A stretch of 64,000 nucleotides of DNA from Picochlorum sp. 'celeri' (Eukaryota; Chlorophyta; Trebouxiophyceae). Shown here piece after piece: positions 51,130 to 59,750 of this stretch. Where the stretch lies: positions 1,115,436-1,179,435 of the forward strand of contig JAACMV010000011.1 in the NCBI GenBank assembly GCA_010909725.1, in the 5' to 3' direction. The notes beneath the pieces are model-generated. The model did not search any database, was not told the DNA's origin, and was given only the letters and a program-made list of their open reading frames with translations. Both the position numbers and the translations under genes were made by a program. The stretch's first letter is position 1; every line of letters starts with the position of its first letter.

Positions 51130-51432
51130 GAGTACGCAGGCTGGACCTCTATCAGTCGCACGTAGAAACAATTGAACGGTCGAGCTCACTCGTGCAAATA
51201 CTGCTGATGCTCGTTTATCTTTTTTACTCTCTGAATGCCATTCGATCGCTCAGATGGGACAAAGTCCGCAGAGGCATTGATGGGAACTCGATCAATCAGC
51301 GATACCCAATCAAAGGCTCGCTTGGAACGGTGATCACTCCTGAGAGAGCATTGCGTTGCACTCCCACAGGAAACAAGCACCCAGGCACTGCCTCACACCG
51401 CTGTGCACTTTTATCCAATAAGTACAATAAAA
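51130..51432. promoter_or_regulatory. Divergent promoter region between GAR1 and RPL10
   Basis: About 303 bp between two ribosome-related genes facing outward; shared regulation is plausible. No coding frame or distinct site is supported. Confidence 0.4.
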
Positions 51433-52394
51433 ATGGGAAGACGTACGTTCATATTGAATTGGAGTGGTGGTTATGCAATGCGTTCCGCCAGAGGTGTCCT
51501 TGGTCTCCGCCGGCGCGTTCGAGGAGCCAGGGCCGAGGCGTTTCAAAGTGTGGTAGACTAACAAGCATTCGTATCCTTATTGCAGGTCCATTCAAGTGTT
51601 ATAGGCAGATTAAGGATAAGCCTTATCCAAAGTCTCGCTACTGCCGTGGTGTGCCAGACCCAAAAATTCGTATCTATGATGCCGGCGCCAAGAAGACTGG
51701 CGTCGATGTGTTCCCACACTGCGTCCATCTTGTGAGGTATGTTTACGTGTTTTAATTTTTTGCCGAGGGCCTCGCGGAGGCTTTTCCGTGTCCACCCGCG
51801 ACCGGGTTGTGTGCGGCGGTCCTTCTTTCTGCCTCACCAGGTGACTGACCATGGTATGTGATGTGCTGCAGTTGGGAGAAGGAAAATATTTCCTCAGAAT
51901 CTCTTGAGGCTGCTCGTATTGCTGCTAACAAGTACATGGTGACCAAGGCTGGAAAGGAATCTTTCCATCTCCGTGTGCGTGTGCATCCATATCACGTGCT
52001 TCGTATCAACAAGATGCTTTCATGTGCTGGAGCTGATAGACTCCAGACTGGAATGCGTGGTGCTTTCGGAAAGCCATACGGACTCTGCGCTCGTGTGTCC
52101 ATCGGAAAGATCCTCATGTCCATCAGATGCCGTGATGCACATGCCCATTTAGCCGAGGAAGCTCTTCGCCGTGCCAAGTTCAAGTTCCCAGGACGCCAAA
52201 AGGTGGTTGCCTCAAGAAACTGGGGCTTCACTCCATTCACTCGTGAGGAGTACCTCCACCTGAAGAAGTCTGGGCGCCTCCTGAACGAGGGAATCCATGT
52301 GCAGCTCTTGAATGCCCATGGATCCCTGGAGAAGCGCAAGCCAGAGCACGTTTTCGAGGGAAAGAGCCGTCATTATCACACCGTTGCCGTTTGA
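51433..52394 (+). CDS. RPL10: 60S ribosomal protein L10 (uL16)
   Basis: Three exons: a 10-nt exon 1 (51433-51442, MGR plus one base), exon 2 (51586-51736) and exon 3 (51872-52394), with introns of 143 and 135 nt (GTACGT/GTATGT to TGCAG). The 227-residue product begins [20 protein letters not shown] and includes [36 protein letters not shown] and GRVxx-like [12 protein letters not shown]. uL16 helps form the peptidyl-transferase and tRNA-binding region and is a late joining factor in 60S maturation. Codon bias is strong, like the aldolase gene. The exon after the second intron resumes TGG GAG AAG to restore [12 protein letters not shown]. Confidence 0.97.
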
Positions 52395-52480
52395 TTGAAT
52401 AGACTCTAATATTTAGTAGTAGCCCAGTCACAAGGGCAATGTTATTACATTAGTATGTGTGAAATGAAATAGAAAGCCTT

Positions 52481-53160
52481 CTAATCGAGCAAAAACAGCC
52501 TGCTGCCAGCATCCCTAATCAGCCAGTCAAAGGCATTGTCCAGCCCTTGCCCTGTGACGGCACTGCTCCCGTAAATCGCCCAGTGCCTCTTGGCATCCAG
52601 TGTATCTAATTTCAGTTCTGCTTTTTCTATGTCACTCACACTCAAGCTCCCCTTCATGTCCTGCTTATTCGCCAACACAAGGAGTGTGGCCCCAGACAGC
52701 CTCTCCTCCTTCAACAACTTGTGCAGTTCCTCCTCGCAATCCCTCATCCGCACCACATCAGCACTGTCTACCACCCAAATCAGCGCGTCTGTCTTTTCGA
52801 AATAATTCCTCCAATACGAACGCAACGACTTTTGACCGCCAATATCCCAAATATTAAGTGCATACCCACCCCTGTGGACTGTTTTGATCTGAAAGCCCAG
52901 CGTCGGGCTGACGGTCGAAATATCTTCTCCACATAATTTCTTTACTATTGTCGTCTTACCAGCATTATCTAAACCCCTGCAGCCCATGAGAAAACACCCC
53001 TCACATACTACATTCAAAGCAACCAACCAACAGGTTTGGACAAAAATAAACCAGGTGCCATTCTGAGAACAACGACAGGCACACAAACAACGCACACCAA
53101 CAATATGCGTATTTCTCTCTCATTCCTCTTCACCTTGCGTATGATTGTCAGCAGCCCCAT
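52481..53160 (-). CDS. ARL2: ARL2-type small GTPase
   Basis: Exon 1 (53096-53160) encodes [20 protein letters not shown] and exon 2 (52481-52976) the rest; the 119-nt intron (GTGCGT...CTGCAG) is phase 2 and restores [17 protein letters not shown]. The 186-residue protein has the P-loop GLDNAGKT, switch I with SPTLGF, DIGGQ switch II, NKQD and SAVTG motifs. It matches ARL2 (TITAN5 in plants), which acts with tubulin cofactors and in mitochondria and microtubule assembly. Gly2 is present although ARL2 proteins are generally not myristoylated. Confidence 0.95.
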
Positions 53161-53569
53161 CCCACTCTGTCCAACAGAGTCAGTCGGTAGACTTTGTTGC
53201 TGTCTTGTCTCGCAGTACAGACAGCTCTGGTAATCTCGCAGTATCCCAAGCAACCATATGACTAGTATTATGAATGATCTGAGATCCGTTGGGTCATCCA
53301 TATGTCAGCCAGACCGCTCTGGATCATTCGAGCCATGCATCGCCAATGGCACCACCCTGGTCAAATTCGGGCACTTGTTCCTGAGTGGCGTCAGTGCGTA
53401 CCATAAATTAATAATTAAGAAATATTGATACCAGGTTTGGGTGGTGCTGATTGCGATTTCGACATTGGGTGGGTTTGAATGGCCTACCAGGCCACGGAAC
53501 GATATCTGCTGAGAGAGAGATAGAGAGATACCGCTGATCATGCGCATGAGTATTGTGAATACGTAAGAT
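53161..53569. promoter_or_regulatory. Divergent promoter region between ARL2 and presenilin
   Basis: About 409 bp. A short AGAGAGAGATAGAGAGATA purine run lies at 53511-53530. An ATG-led frame upstream of presenilin could be an extra exon but shows no similarity, so none is called. Confidence 0.4.
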
Positions 53570-54664
53570 ATGGAGAATCTGGGAGAGGGGGTGACGGGAT
53601 TGTGCTTCCCTGTGTCTGTCTGCATGTTGCTCACAGTCTTCCTGGTCAAGACGCTCAACCCTGTTGGAAGGAGCAACGCTGATGCGGTGTACATTGCATC
53701 GATTTACTACCATGAGGATGCCTCGGATTCAATTTGGACGAAATTTGAAGGGTCCATGATCAATGCCATGGCGTTTGTGGTGATTGTTGCTGCCATGACC
53801 TACGGGCTTGTCCTGCTGCTCGAGCATGGGTATACCAAGTGGATTTTTTACTACTTGGGATTCTCGGGGTTTACGACATTTTTTGTGATTTCTGGTGCTA
53901 TCATTTTAGAACTGTTACAAAGGGCTGAGATTGGTGTGGACTGGGTTTCTTTCGTCATCCTCCTCACAAACTTTGCACTTGTTGGCGGCGTCACTCTCTT
54001 TGCCATGCCAGCACCCTTGCTGCTCAAACAGACATATTTGATCGTCCTTTCTTGCTCCGTGGCCTACATTTTCACCTTTATACCAGAATGGACGGCATGG
54101 GTTCTATTGCTGGGTATGTCTGCGTATGACTTGTTTGCTGTTCTGGTGGATGTGGGCCCACTGAAAAAGTTGGTGGAGCTTGCGGAGGAGAGGGACGAGG
54201 ACATTCCAGCGCTTGTGTATCAATCAAGGCCTTCCACATCGAAGAATGTGTCTCGAGAACGAATAGAAACTGACCATGCTGTTGTGCCAGAGCAGGAAGG
54301 CGCGGGAATGTCGAGCCCTCGGCCACAGGAGGGCGGAGAAGAAGACAGCGAGCCTCTTGTTCAGGTAGAAGAGGCCGATGGCCATGAACACTCGCTGAGT
54401 GGCATCAAATTGGGCCTCGGAGATTTCATTTTCTATTCAGTTTTGGTTGGTCGAGCAGCAATGTTCGATGCACTCACGACGGCTGCATGTTTTGTCGCCA
54501 TCTTGGCTGGCCTGGGGTGCACCCTCTTGTGGCTCTCAATCTCGAGAAGGGCCCTCCCAGCGTTGCCAATCAGTGTGGCTCTTGCCACGCTGTTCTACTT
54601 CTTGTCTAGATTTGCCTTGGAACCTGTAATTATGCCTATGGTGTGTAACATGGTATATTTTTAA
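53570..54664 (+). CDS. Presenilin, catalytic subunit of gamma-secretase-type protease
   Basis: A 364-residue single-exon protein with nine predicted hydrophobic segments. Both catalytic aspartates are in place: Asp187 in MSAYDLFAVL (TM6) and Asp285 in GLGDFIFYS (TM7), and the PAL motif is intact in RALPALPISVALATLFYF (330-333). A hydrophilic loop between TM6 and TM7 (residues about 198-275, Glu/Ser-rich) is where endoproteolysis occurs in animals. The N-terminus begins close to TM1 and lacks the long animal extension. Presenilins are known in green plants and algae, where roles beyond intramembrane cleavage have been proposed. It converges on the spinster-like gene with 17 bp between stops. 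Confidence 0.93.
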   Translation: MENLGEGVTGLCFPVSVCMLLTVFLVKTLNPVGRSNADAVYIASIYYHEDASDSIWTKFEGSMINAMAFVVIVAAMTYGLVLLLEHGYTKWIFYYLGFSGFTTFFVISGAIILELLQRAEIGVDWVSFVILLTNFALVGGVTLFAMPAPLLLKQTYLIVLSCSVAYIFTFIPEWTAWVLLLGMSAYDLFAVLVDVGPLKKLVELAEERDEDIPALVYQSRPSTSKNVSRERIETDHAVVPEQEGAGMSSPRPQEGGEEDSEPLVQVEEADGHEHSLSGIKLGLGDFIFYSVLVGRAAMFDALTTAACFVAILAGLGCTLLWLSISRRALPALPISVALATLFYFLSRFALEPVIMPMVCNMVYF

Positions 54665-54681
54665 AAAAAATCTGTAGGAAT

Positions 54682-56145
54682 TCATTCATTGAGAGACTCC
54701 ATTTCCAAGACGTGTGGGGCATCCTGCTCCGACAAGCCTCGCTGCAGCCGGTGTTGCATTGCTCTTTCGTCATCTTCTAAGAATCGAAATATGACAATCA
54801 GCATAAGACCACATGGGATCCATCCAGCTGTGGCCCAGAAAAAAGCGCTCTCTCTCCCAAGGCCTGAAATCATGAATGCGACAATGGCTGGTCCAAGCCC
54901 TTTTCCAAGGTCATCCAGTGTGGTCTGCAAGGCCAATGCAACACCTCTCGTTTCGGGCTCATTCACATTCATGATCATCGCCCTTACGTTTGGTCCGACG
55001 GTACTGCTCAACATGCCACTCAGCAGGGCGAAGAAAAAGGACATGCTATAGTGCTGCTTCACATCCCCTTTGACAAGATACCACATGGGAAAGGTTCCCA
55101 TCACAGTGGATGACCCGATGAATACTGGCATCAATCGCGGGCTTTTATTGTACAGAAACTGTCCCATTGCACCGCCTCCAATAACGCCGAACGCACCCCC
55201 AATCCCAATGGCCAAAACGAGGGAGGTGGCTGAGGACACTGACAGCCCCTTCTCTTGGGCAAGATAGTCATTCAGAAAGGTCAGAAGCATTCCCCAGGGA
55301 AGGCACCCAAAGAGTCCTTGCCCTATAGAATAGATATTCGTTCGGATAGACATTAAAATCCCAATCTTTTTCATACTGAGCTCGGCATCGTACGAGTAGT
55401 GGTGCTTCTTGTCCCGATTCTCCCTCTGAAATGCCTCCTCTGTGGCCCCTCGCTCTGGTTCCTGGGTCGTCGCGTACATCAACAGCGCTGACACGATAGC
55501 CGGCACAGCCACGATAACAAAGGGCCACCTCCACCCCAACGCCGGGCCAACATATCCCGCCACGCCCTGCCCAGCAGCGATTCCCGCCCCCACAGCAACC
55601 TGCACGACAGCAGACACCAGAGACCTATGCCTGTGCACATACATGTCACTCAGCAGGCTGAATATGAGAGGCAAGCAGCCTCCAATTGAGATACCCGTCA
55701 AAAGCCGTAGGATGAATAATTGCCAGTACTGTGACACAAATATCGTCAACAGACAGGGGCCTTCCCCAAGCAGCACAGCAACCAGAAAGAGCAAGCGCCT
55801 GCTCATAAAGTGGGACAAATACCCAAACACCAGGGCAGCTGGAGCACCAAAAATATAAAATGCAGCGCCAATATAGCCCCCTAGATATTTGTCCCTCTCG
55901 TGATCATCGAATCCAAACGATTTGGCAATCTCAGTCAGGTTGGGAGCCATCAAATTCTGGTCCGCAAACAGCAGGGCCGACGTGATGCAGAATATCGCCA
56001 CCGGATAGATTGAAGAGAATTCCCAGGAAAATGACACGCATCTCTCCTCCTGCAGCGCAGCGTCAGACGCCTGCACCTGGCCAAGAGAAGAAGACCCAAT
56101 CAGCGGAGCGCTTTCGCCCGAGCTCTTCCTAGTGCCTATTCTCAT
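54682..56145 (-). CDS. MFS transporter, spinster-like (SPNS family)
   Basis: A 487-residue single-exon protein with twelve hydrophobic segments. Motifs fit spinster-like MFS: LLFADQNLMAPNL in TM1, GYIGAAFYIFGAPAALVFGYL, RLLTGISIGGCLPLIFSLLSD and WRWPFVIVAVPAIVSALL in the first half, and GMLSSTVGPNVRAMIMNVNEPETRG in the second. Spinster proteins export sphingosine-1-phosphate, lysophospholipids or sugars from lysosomes or the plasma membrane. The substrate here is unknown. An N-terminal Ser-rich cytosolic tail (about 50 residues) may be regulatory. Confidence 0.9.
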   Translation of the reverse strand: MRIGTRKSSGESAPLIGSSSLGQVQASDAALQEERCVSFSWEFSSIYPVAIFCITSALLFADQNLMAPNLTEIAKSFGFDDHERDKYLGGYIGAAFYIFGAPAALVFGYLSHFMSRRLLFLVAVLLGEGPCLLTIFVSQYWQLFILRLLTGISIGGCLPLIFSLLSDMYVHRHRSLVSAVVQVAVGAGIAAGQGVAGYVGPALGWRWPFVIVAVPAIVSALLMYATTQEPERGATEEAFQRENRDKKHHYSYDAELSMKKIGILMSIRTNIYSIGQGLFGCLPWGMLLTFLNDYLAQEKGLSVSSATSLVLAIGIGGAFGVIGGGAMGQFLYNKSPRLMPVFIGSSTVMGTFPMWYLVKGDVKQHYSMSFFFALLSGMLSSTVGPNVRAMIMNVNEPETRGVALALQTTLDDLGKGLGPAIVAFMISGLGRESAFFWATAGWIPCGLMLIVIFRFLEDDERAMQHRLQRGLSEQDAPHVLEMESLNE

Positions 56146-56416
56146 GGCGCCCGCACCATAGTATCACGATGAAAAAATTCCGATGCGTCGTTCGTATTAC
56201 CACTACTGCTGCTGCTGCTGCTGCTACCCTTACGAGAACAGACGAGCTTCCGAGGAAAATGTTAGTTATTGTCCCATACCGTCGTTCGTTACTATGTTTC
56301 TTTCACTATGTTTGATTTTAGTTGTTACACAAGAGTCCATTTTGTCAAGAAAGAAAACCAACTAGATGCCATTCGAGGAGATGTCAGCACAGCAGTGAAA
56401 AGAAAAAAGAACCAAC

Positions 56417-56927
56417 TCATTCCAGGCCATCCAGAAAGTCAAATCTCGTCCGTATCAGCCCCTTCATCTTGTCTGCCTCCTGCTCAGCTTTCCTTGCCTG
56501 CTTAATCTCCGCCTCGGAGACTCGTTGCAGGCTTGGCGGGGGGTCTCTCTCCTGGTCTACCTCTCCAAGCAGAACCACATTCTCCCCTCGAATCAAATGC
56601 ACTCCGAGTTCTATCTCACCAAACTGGTTGCCTACTATTATTCTTTCTTTTGCACCTACACGTATATGTGACGATATATGCGTCAGAAAATCAGGTCTGA
56701 GATGAAAACAGCGCGTTTCTCTTTAGTAGGATTGCGTATTGCGAATGTGAAATTCGTGGCTCACCTTCCAGCACTATGTTGGCAAACTGATCGAAAGATC
56801 TCATTACCCCAATAACTTTTCTACCATCTCGAAGCTGGACCATAAGAAGCTTGTCGAGTTCCTCTACGAGCCCCATGCCTGGGGGAGGAACGTCGTCAAT
56901 GGACGGTGGCAGCACTATTTGATCCAT
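56417..56927 (-). CDS. LSM1: LSM1, subunit of the cytoplasmic LSM1-7 mRNA decay complex
   Basis: Exon 1 (56765-56927) and exon 2 (56417-56655) join over a 109-nt phase-1 intron (GTGAGC...TGTAG), giving 133 residues. Sm1: [39 protein letters not shown]; Sm2: [17 protein letters not shown], with the terminal IRGEN characteristic of LSM1. A charged C-terminal extension ([18 protein letters not shown]) is also typical of LSM1. It binds oligoadenylated 3' ends and promotes decapping. The last coding gene before the repeat-rich tail. Confidence 0.95.
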
Positions 56928-57037
56928 TATTCATCCTCTGATACGTATATATATGCGAGATGGAAATACATAATAACTCCAATGAGTATGATTGGGTTGT
57001 TGTCTATCACGTGCAATTTCCTTGACAACTTAATTGA

Positions 57038-57128
57038 ACACAATAAAAATCATGACCCATGGCCGGTGTGCCGGTGTGCCGGTGTGCCGGTGTGCCGGTG
57101 TGCCGGTGGTCGCCTGTTTTTATTGTGT
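57038..57128. repeat. Short inverted-repeat element (A) enclosing a CCGGTGTG minisatellite
   Basis: Left arm ACACAATAAAAATCATGACC (57038-57057) is the imperfect reverse complement of the right arm ending TTTTTATTGTGT (57108-57128). Between them lie five and a half copies of CCGGTGTG (57063-57108). A related element with a different internal minisatellite occurs at 58056-58133. Confidence 0.75.
57063..57108. repeat. CCGGTGTG tandem repeat
   Basis: Five complete 8-bp units and a partial sixth. The array lies inside the inverted-repeat element 57038-57128. Confidence 0.95.
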
Positions 57129-57138
57129 CTGTTTACGG

Positions 57139-57141
<3 letters not shown>

Positions 57142-57177
<36 letters not shown>
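57142..57177. repeat. (GA)18 microsatellite
   Basis: An uninterrupted GA dinucleotide run that begins 13 bp past the right arm of element A. Confidence 0.95.
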
Positions 57178-57178
<1 letters not shown>

Positions 57179-57973
57179 GACGAGAGAAAAGTACTATGCG
57201 TGATATCTCCGGTCGAGTGGATGGCAGGAGCGGACACTGTCAGATAGCTATCTGACATCTTGGTCTATAGACCAACCAACACACAGACTCTCCTCTACTC
57301 CGCTCCCATCAAGTACTCCTCCTCCTCTTGAGAGTAATAAACACCAGGATTAACCTGTTACATGGTTTATGTGTCCACAATTTTGCGAGCCAACCACAGA
57401 TACTCCTCTCAACAAGCAGCGTGGCATTAGTTGTTGGCACTCGTGCCAACACACACACACGCAACCATTCGCTTCCTTGAGCTTTGGAGTAGTCTGCCGT
57501 CTCCTTGATTTGATTCAGAGGGGTTGGAATGAAAATCAATGAGCGATTCGTACAGAAACCCACCATAAGAAGGTCCTGGACGTCGGGGCATGTTGCTAAG
57601 GCAATGCTGTGGAACGGTCAAGGACACCACTCTCTCGCTCTCGCTCGCTCTCTGGAAGTAGCCATACATGGGTGGTATAATTGGTTTAGTATGAATCATA
57701 TGAATGGCCCTTCCTGCCCATGGGTGACAGCTCTGCAGGCCCCTCCTCCTCCTCCCAACTTATGTGAACAGAATTGACGACGACCACCCACACAGGCTGT
57801 GTTTTTAATAGGGACTTTCATTCGTCGCGGTGTCAACAGGACGTTTATGCAAGTATAATCCCATGTTCAATGCAATTGAACACTCTAGTAGACTGATCGA
57901 CACACATTCCCAGTACCCAAGAGTTTTTCTGCTGTAATTGAACACAATAAAAAATCGCGACCTTTCAGATTTA

Positions 57974-58023
57974 ATGACAATTTTAACGACAATTTTAACG
58001 ACAATTTTAACGACAATTTTAAC
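57974..58023. repeat. GACAATTTTAAC 12-bp tandem repeat
   Basis: Four consecutive units just after a left-arm copy (57941-57961) that lacks its own right arm. The inside of each arm copy holds a different tandem repeat. Confidence 0.9.
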
Positions 58024-58049
58024 GATTTCAACCGAGTGCTTTTTGCTGT

Positions 58050-58595
58050 AATTGAACACAATAAAAAATCGTGACCTTGCCAAACTTGCCAAACTTGTCA
58101 AACTTGTCGCGTGGTCGCATTTTTTTATTGTGTCTTTTTTACGGCATTATAATACGACGATCGTTGTTGAAATTGTGTCTCCGGTCGAATGGATGACAGG
58201 AGCGGACACAGTTCAGTGAGACCCACAGGGTTGAACAAGCTAGCGTGCTCTTGGCACAACACACTCACTGCCACCCTCCTGCTTGGTTTTCTTTCTTCTG
58301 TCGTCTCGTTGACTTGATTCGATACTATTTTTAGATGGTGGACTGACAATCAACGATAAATACTGAAACCCACCAGGAGAAGAGGTTCCTCGACGTCGTG
58401 GCATGTTGCCGTGGCTTTGTCGTGAACGGTTGGGGGGCACAGTTTTCTCCCTCTGTAGTCATGCGCTGGTGTTATACTATCAAAATTGATTTATTATTAT
58501 GAATACATGAATCGTATTCATGGCTCTTCTTTTTCTTATCCCCCTGGGGAGCGACTCCCAAATGCTGCGCTGCGAGTGGAATTGACGACGACATG
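58050..58595. repeat. Diverged ~0.75-kb repeat family, copy 2
   Basis: It shares block order with 57032-57783, including the arm AATTGAACACAATAAAAAAT, the TCTCCGGTCGAATGGATGAC block and the final GAATTGACGACGA. Between copies 1 and 2 a third arm-only copy is present at 57921-57962. Confidence 0.65.
58056..58133. repeat. Short inverted-repeat element (B) enclosing a CTTGCCAAA-type minisatellite
   Basis: Left arm ACACAATAAAAAATCGTGACC (58056-58076) pairs with right arm GGTCGCATTTTTTTATTGTGT (58113-58133). The middle holds CTTGCCAAA/CTTGTCAAA units. Arms match element A closely while the cores are unrelated. Confidence 0.75.
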
Positions 58596-59750
58596 TCTAT
58601 AGTAGAACATTAGCTCATGTCACGATGCCAAATTTTTGATGCGTCGAATGTTGCGGTCCCTTGCGTGATGAGGTCCCAGATACAGTGGTGGCAATAACGC
58701 ATGGGTGACGCATGCTTGTTCCAAATTCACGGACTGATTTCGCATCACGAGGTATGATGACGCATCCTGTGAGGTATGCTGTGCCTCGTCCAAGTTGGGG
58801 GCAGTGACGGCAATATTGAGAGGGGCATTGAATTATATATAGATCTTACCAGGCGATAATTTGCCCCTAGTATGGACAGTACATGTTGTAGGCCAGTGGT
58901 TGTGGGATGCACCTCTGGGCCTCTTGTGGTGAAACTACCCCTTTGTTTGTCGCCGAACGTTGCACTTTCCCTCTGTGCTTTCCGCTCTTAATTTTTCTTT
59001 TCTTTTTCGAACAGATGGATCGATTTGTCCTGCGAGCCTGGCGCGTGGCTTGTTTTTTTTCTTCTCTTGCCTCGGTTTCGGGCTGTGCCTGCTGTTGCAA
59101 TCATCTTTTCAACTCCTTTTCTTGTTGCTTGGCAGCCTTTTGTACCTCGACTATTCGACACGGTGTCAAATACTAGTGGAGCCCCATTCATTAACCAACC
59201 TATTGGTGAGGGTGAGCTCACCTCCTTTCTTGTCACAGGCTCTTTTTGTATTGTTGTTCCAATCAATGTTGATGACTGGTAAACAAACGCATGGAAATAC
59301 ATTCTATTTGTTCTTTGTTTTCGTTTTGTTTGTTGTTGTGTAGCAGAGAAGCCTTTTTTTTTTTCTTCTGTAGTTGTAGCTCCTACATTCATTCATCCAG
59401 GTCAGAGCAGCTCTTGTGATGGCCACATTCGCTAGTCTATTGGTGGACAGGCAACACCTATCATTTCAATCAAAACCAGATTGATTCTACTACTATATAT
59501 CTTTTGTTCTGTTCATTTTGTACAAGGATACGACATACTACTAGAAATACTGCTCAAAAAGCAGTCGCGTGTCAGGACAGCAGGGTGTGTTGCATGATTC
59601 CCCCAACAGATCTCTCTGCAGCAGATGTGTGTGTGTCCACCTCCATCCTATATTCACACGTTGTTCTACTTACCATACGATAGAATAGATGGATTAGAAC
59701 ATATTTTTTGATTATTCGTGTTATTGTTGTGTTTTCTGAATCCACGAATC
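58596..59750. other. Gene-poor intergenic stretch
   Basis: About 1.15 kb without recognisable genes. Short open frames around 58867-59343 are Cys/Phe/Ser-rich, differ between frames and show no family, so they are not called. Direct ACGCATG.TGACGCAT words occur around 58700-58760. T-rich composition begins near 58980. Confidence 0.5.

Larger units (their letters stand above)
57032..57783. repeat. Diverged ~0.75-kb repeat family, copy 1
   Basis: Ordered blocks match copy 2 (58050-58595): the ACACAATAAAAA arm, TCTCCGGTCGA...GGATG.CAGGAGCGGACAC, a minus-strand segment encoding NMPRR.G.S..GGF.Y.SLI, GGCATGTTGC, and GAATTGACGACGA at the end. Similarity is patchy, so the copies are old. No known transposon protein is visible. 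Confidence 0.65.

Noticed and set aside
50327..51175. Proline-rich open frame antisense to GAR1
   Set aside because: It is the reverse of the GAR1 RGG repeat and spans the GAR1 intron; no start or domain supports it.
58907..59343. Overlapping Cys/Phe-rich open frames
   Set aside because: Three frames are open together in T-rich sequence with no conserved motif; composition explains them.
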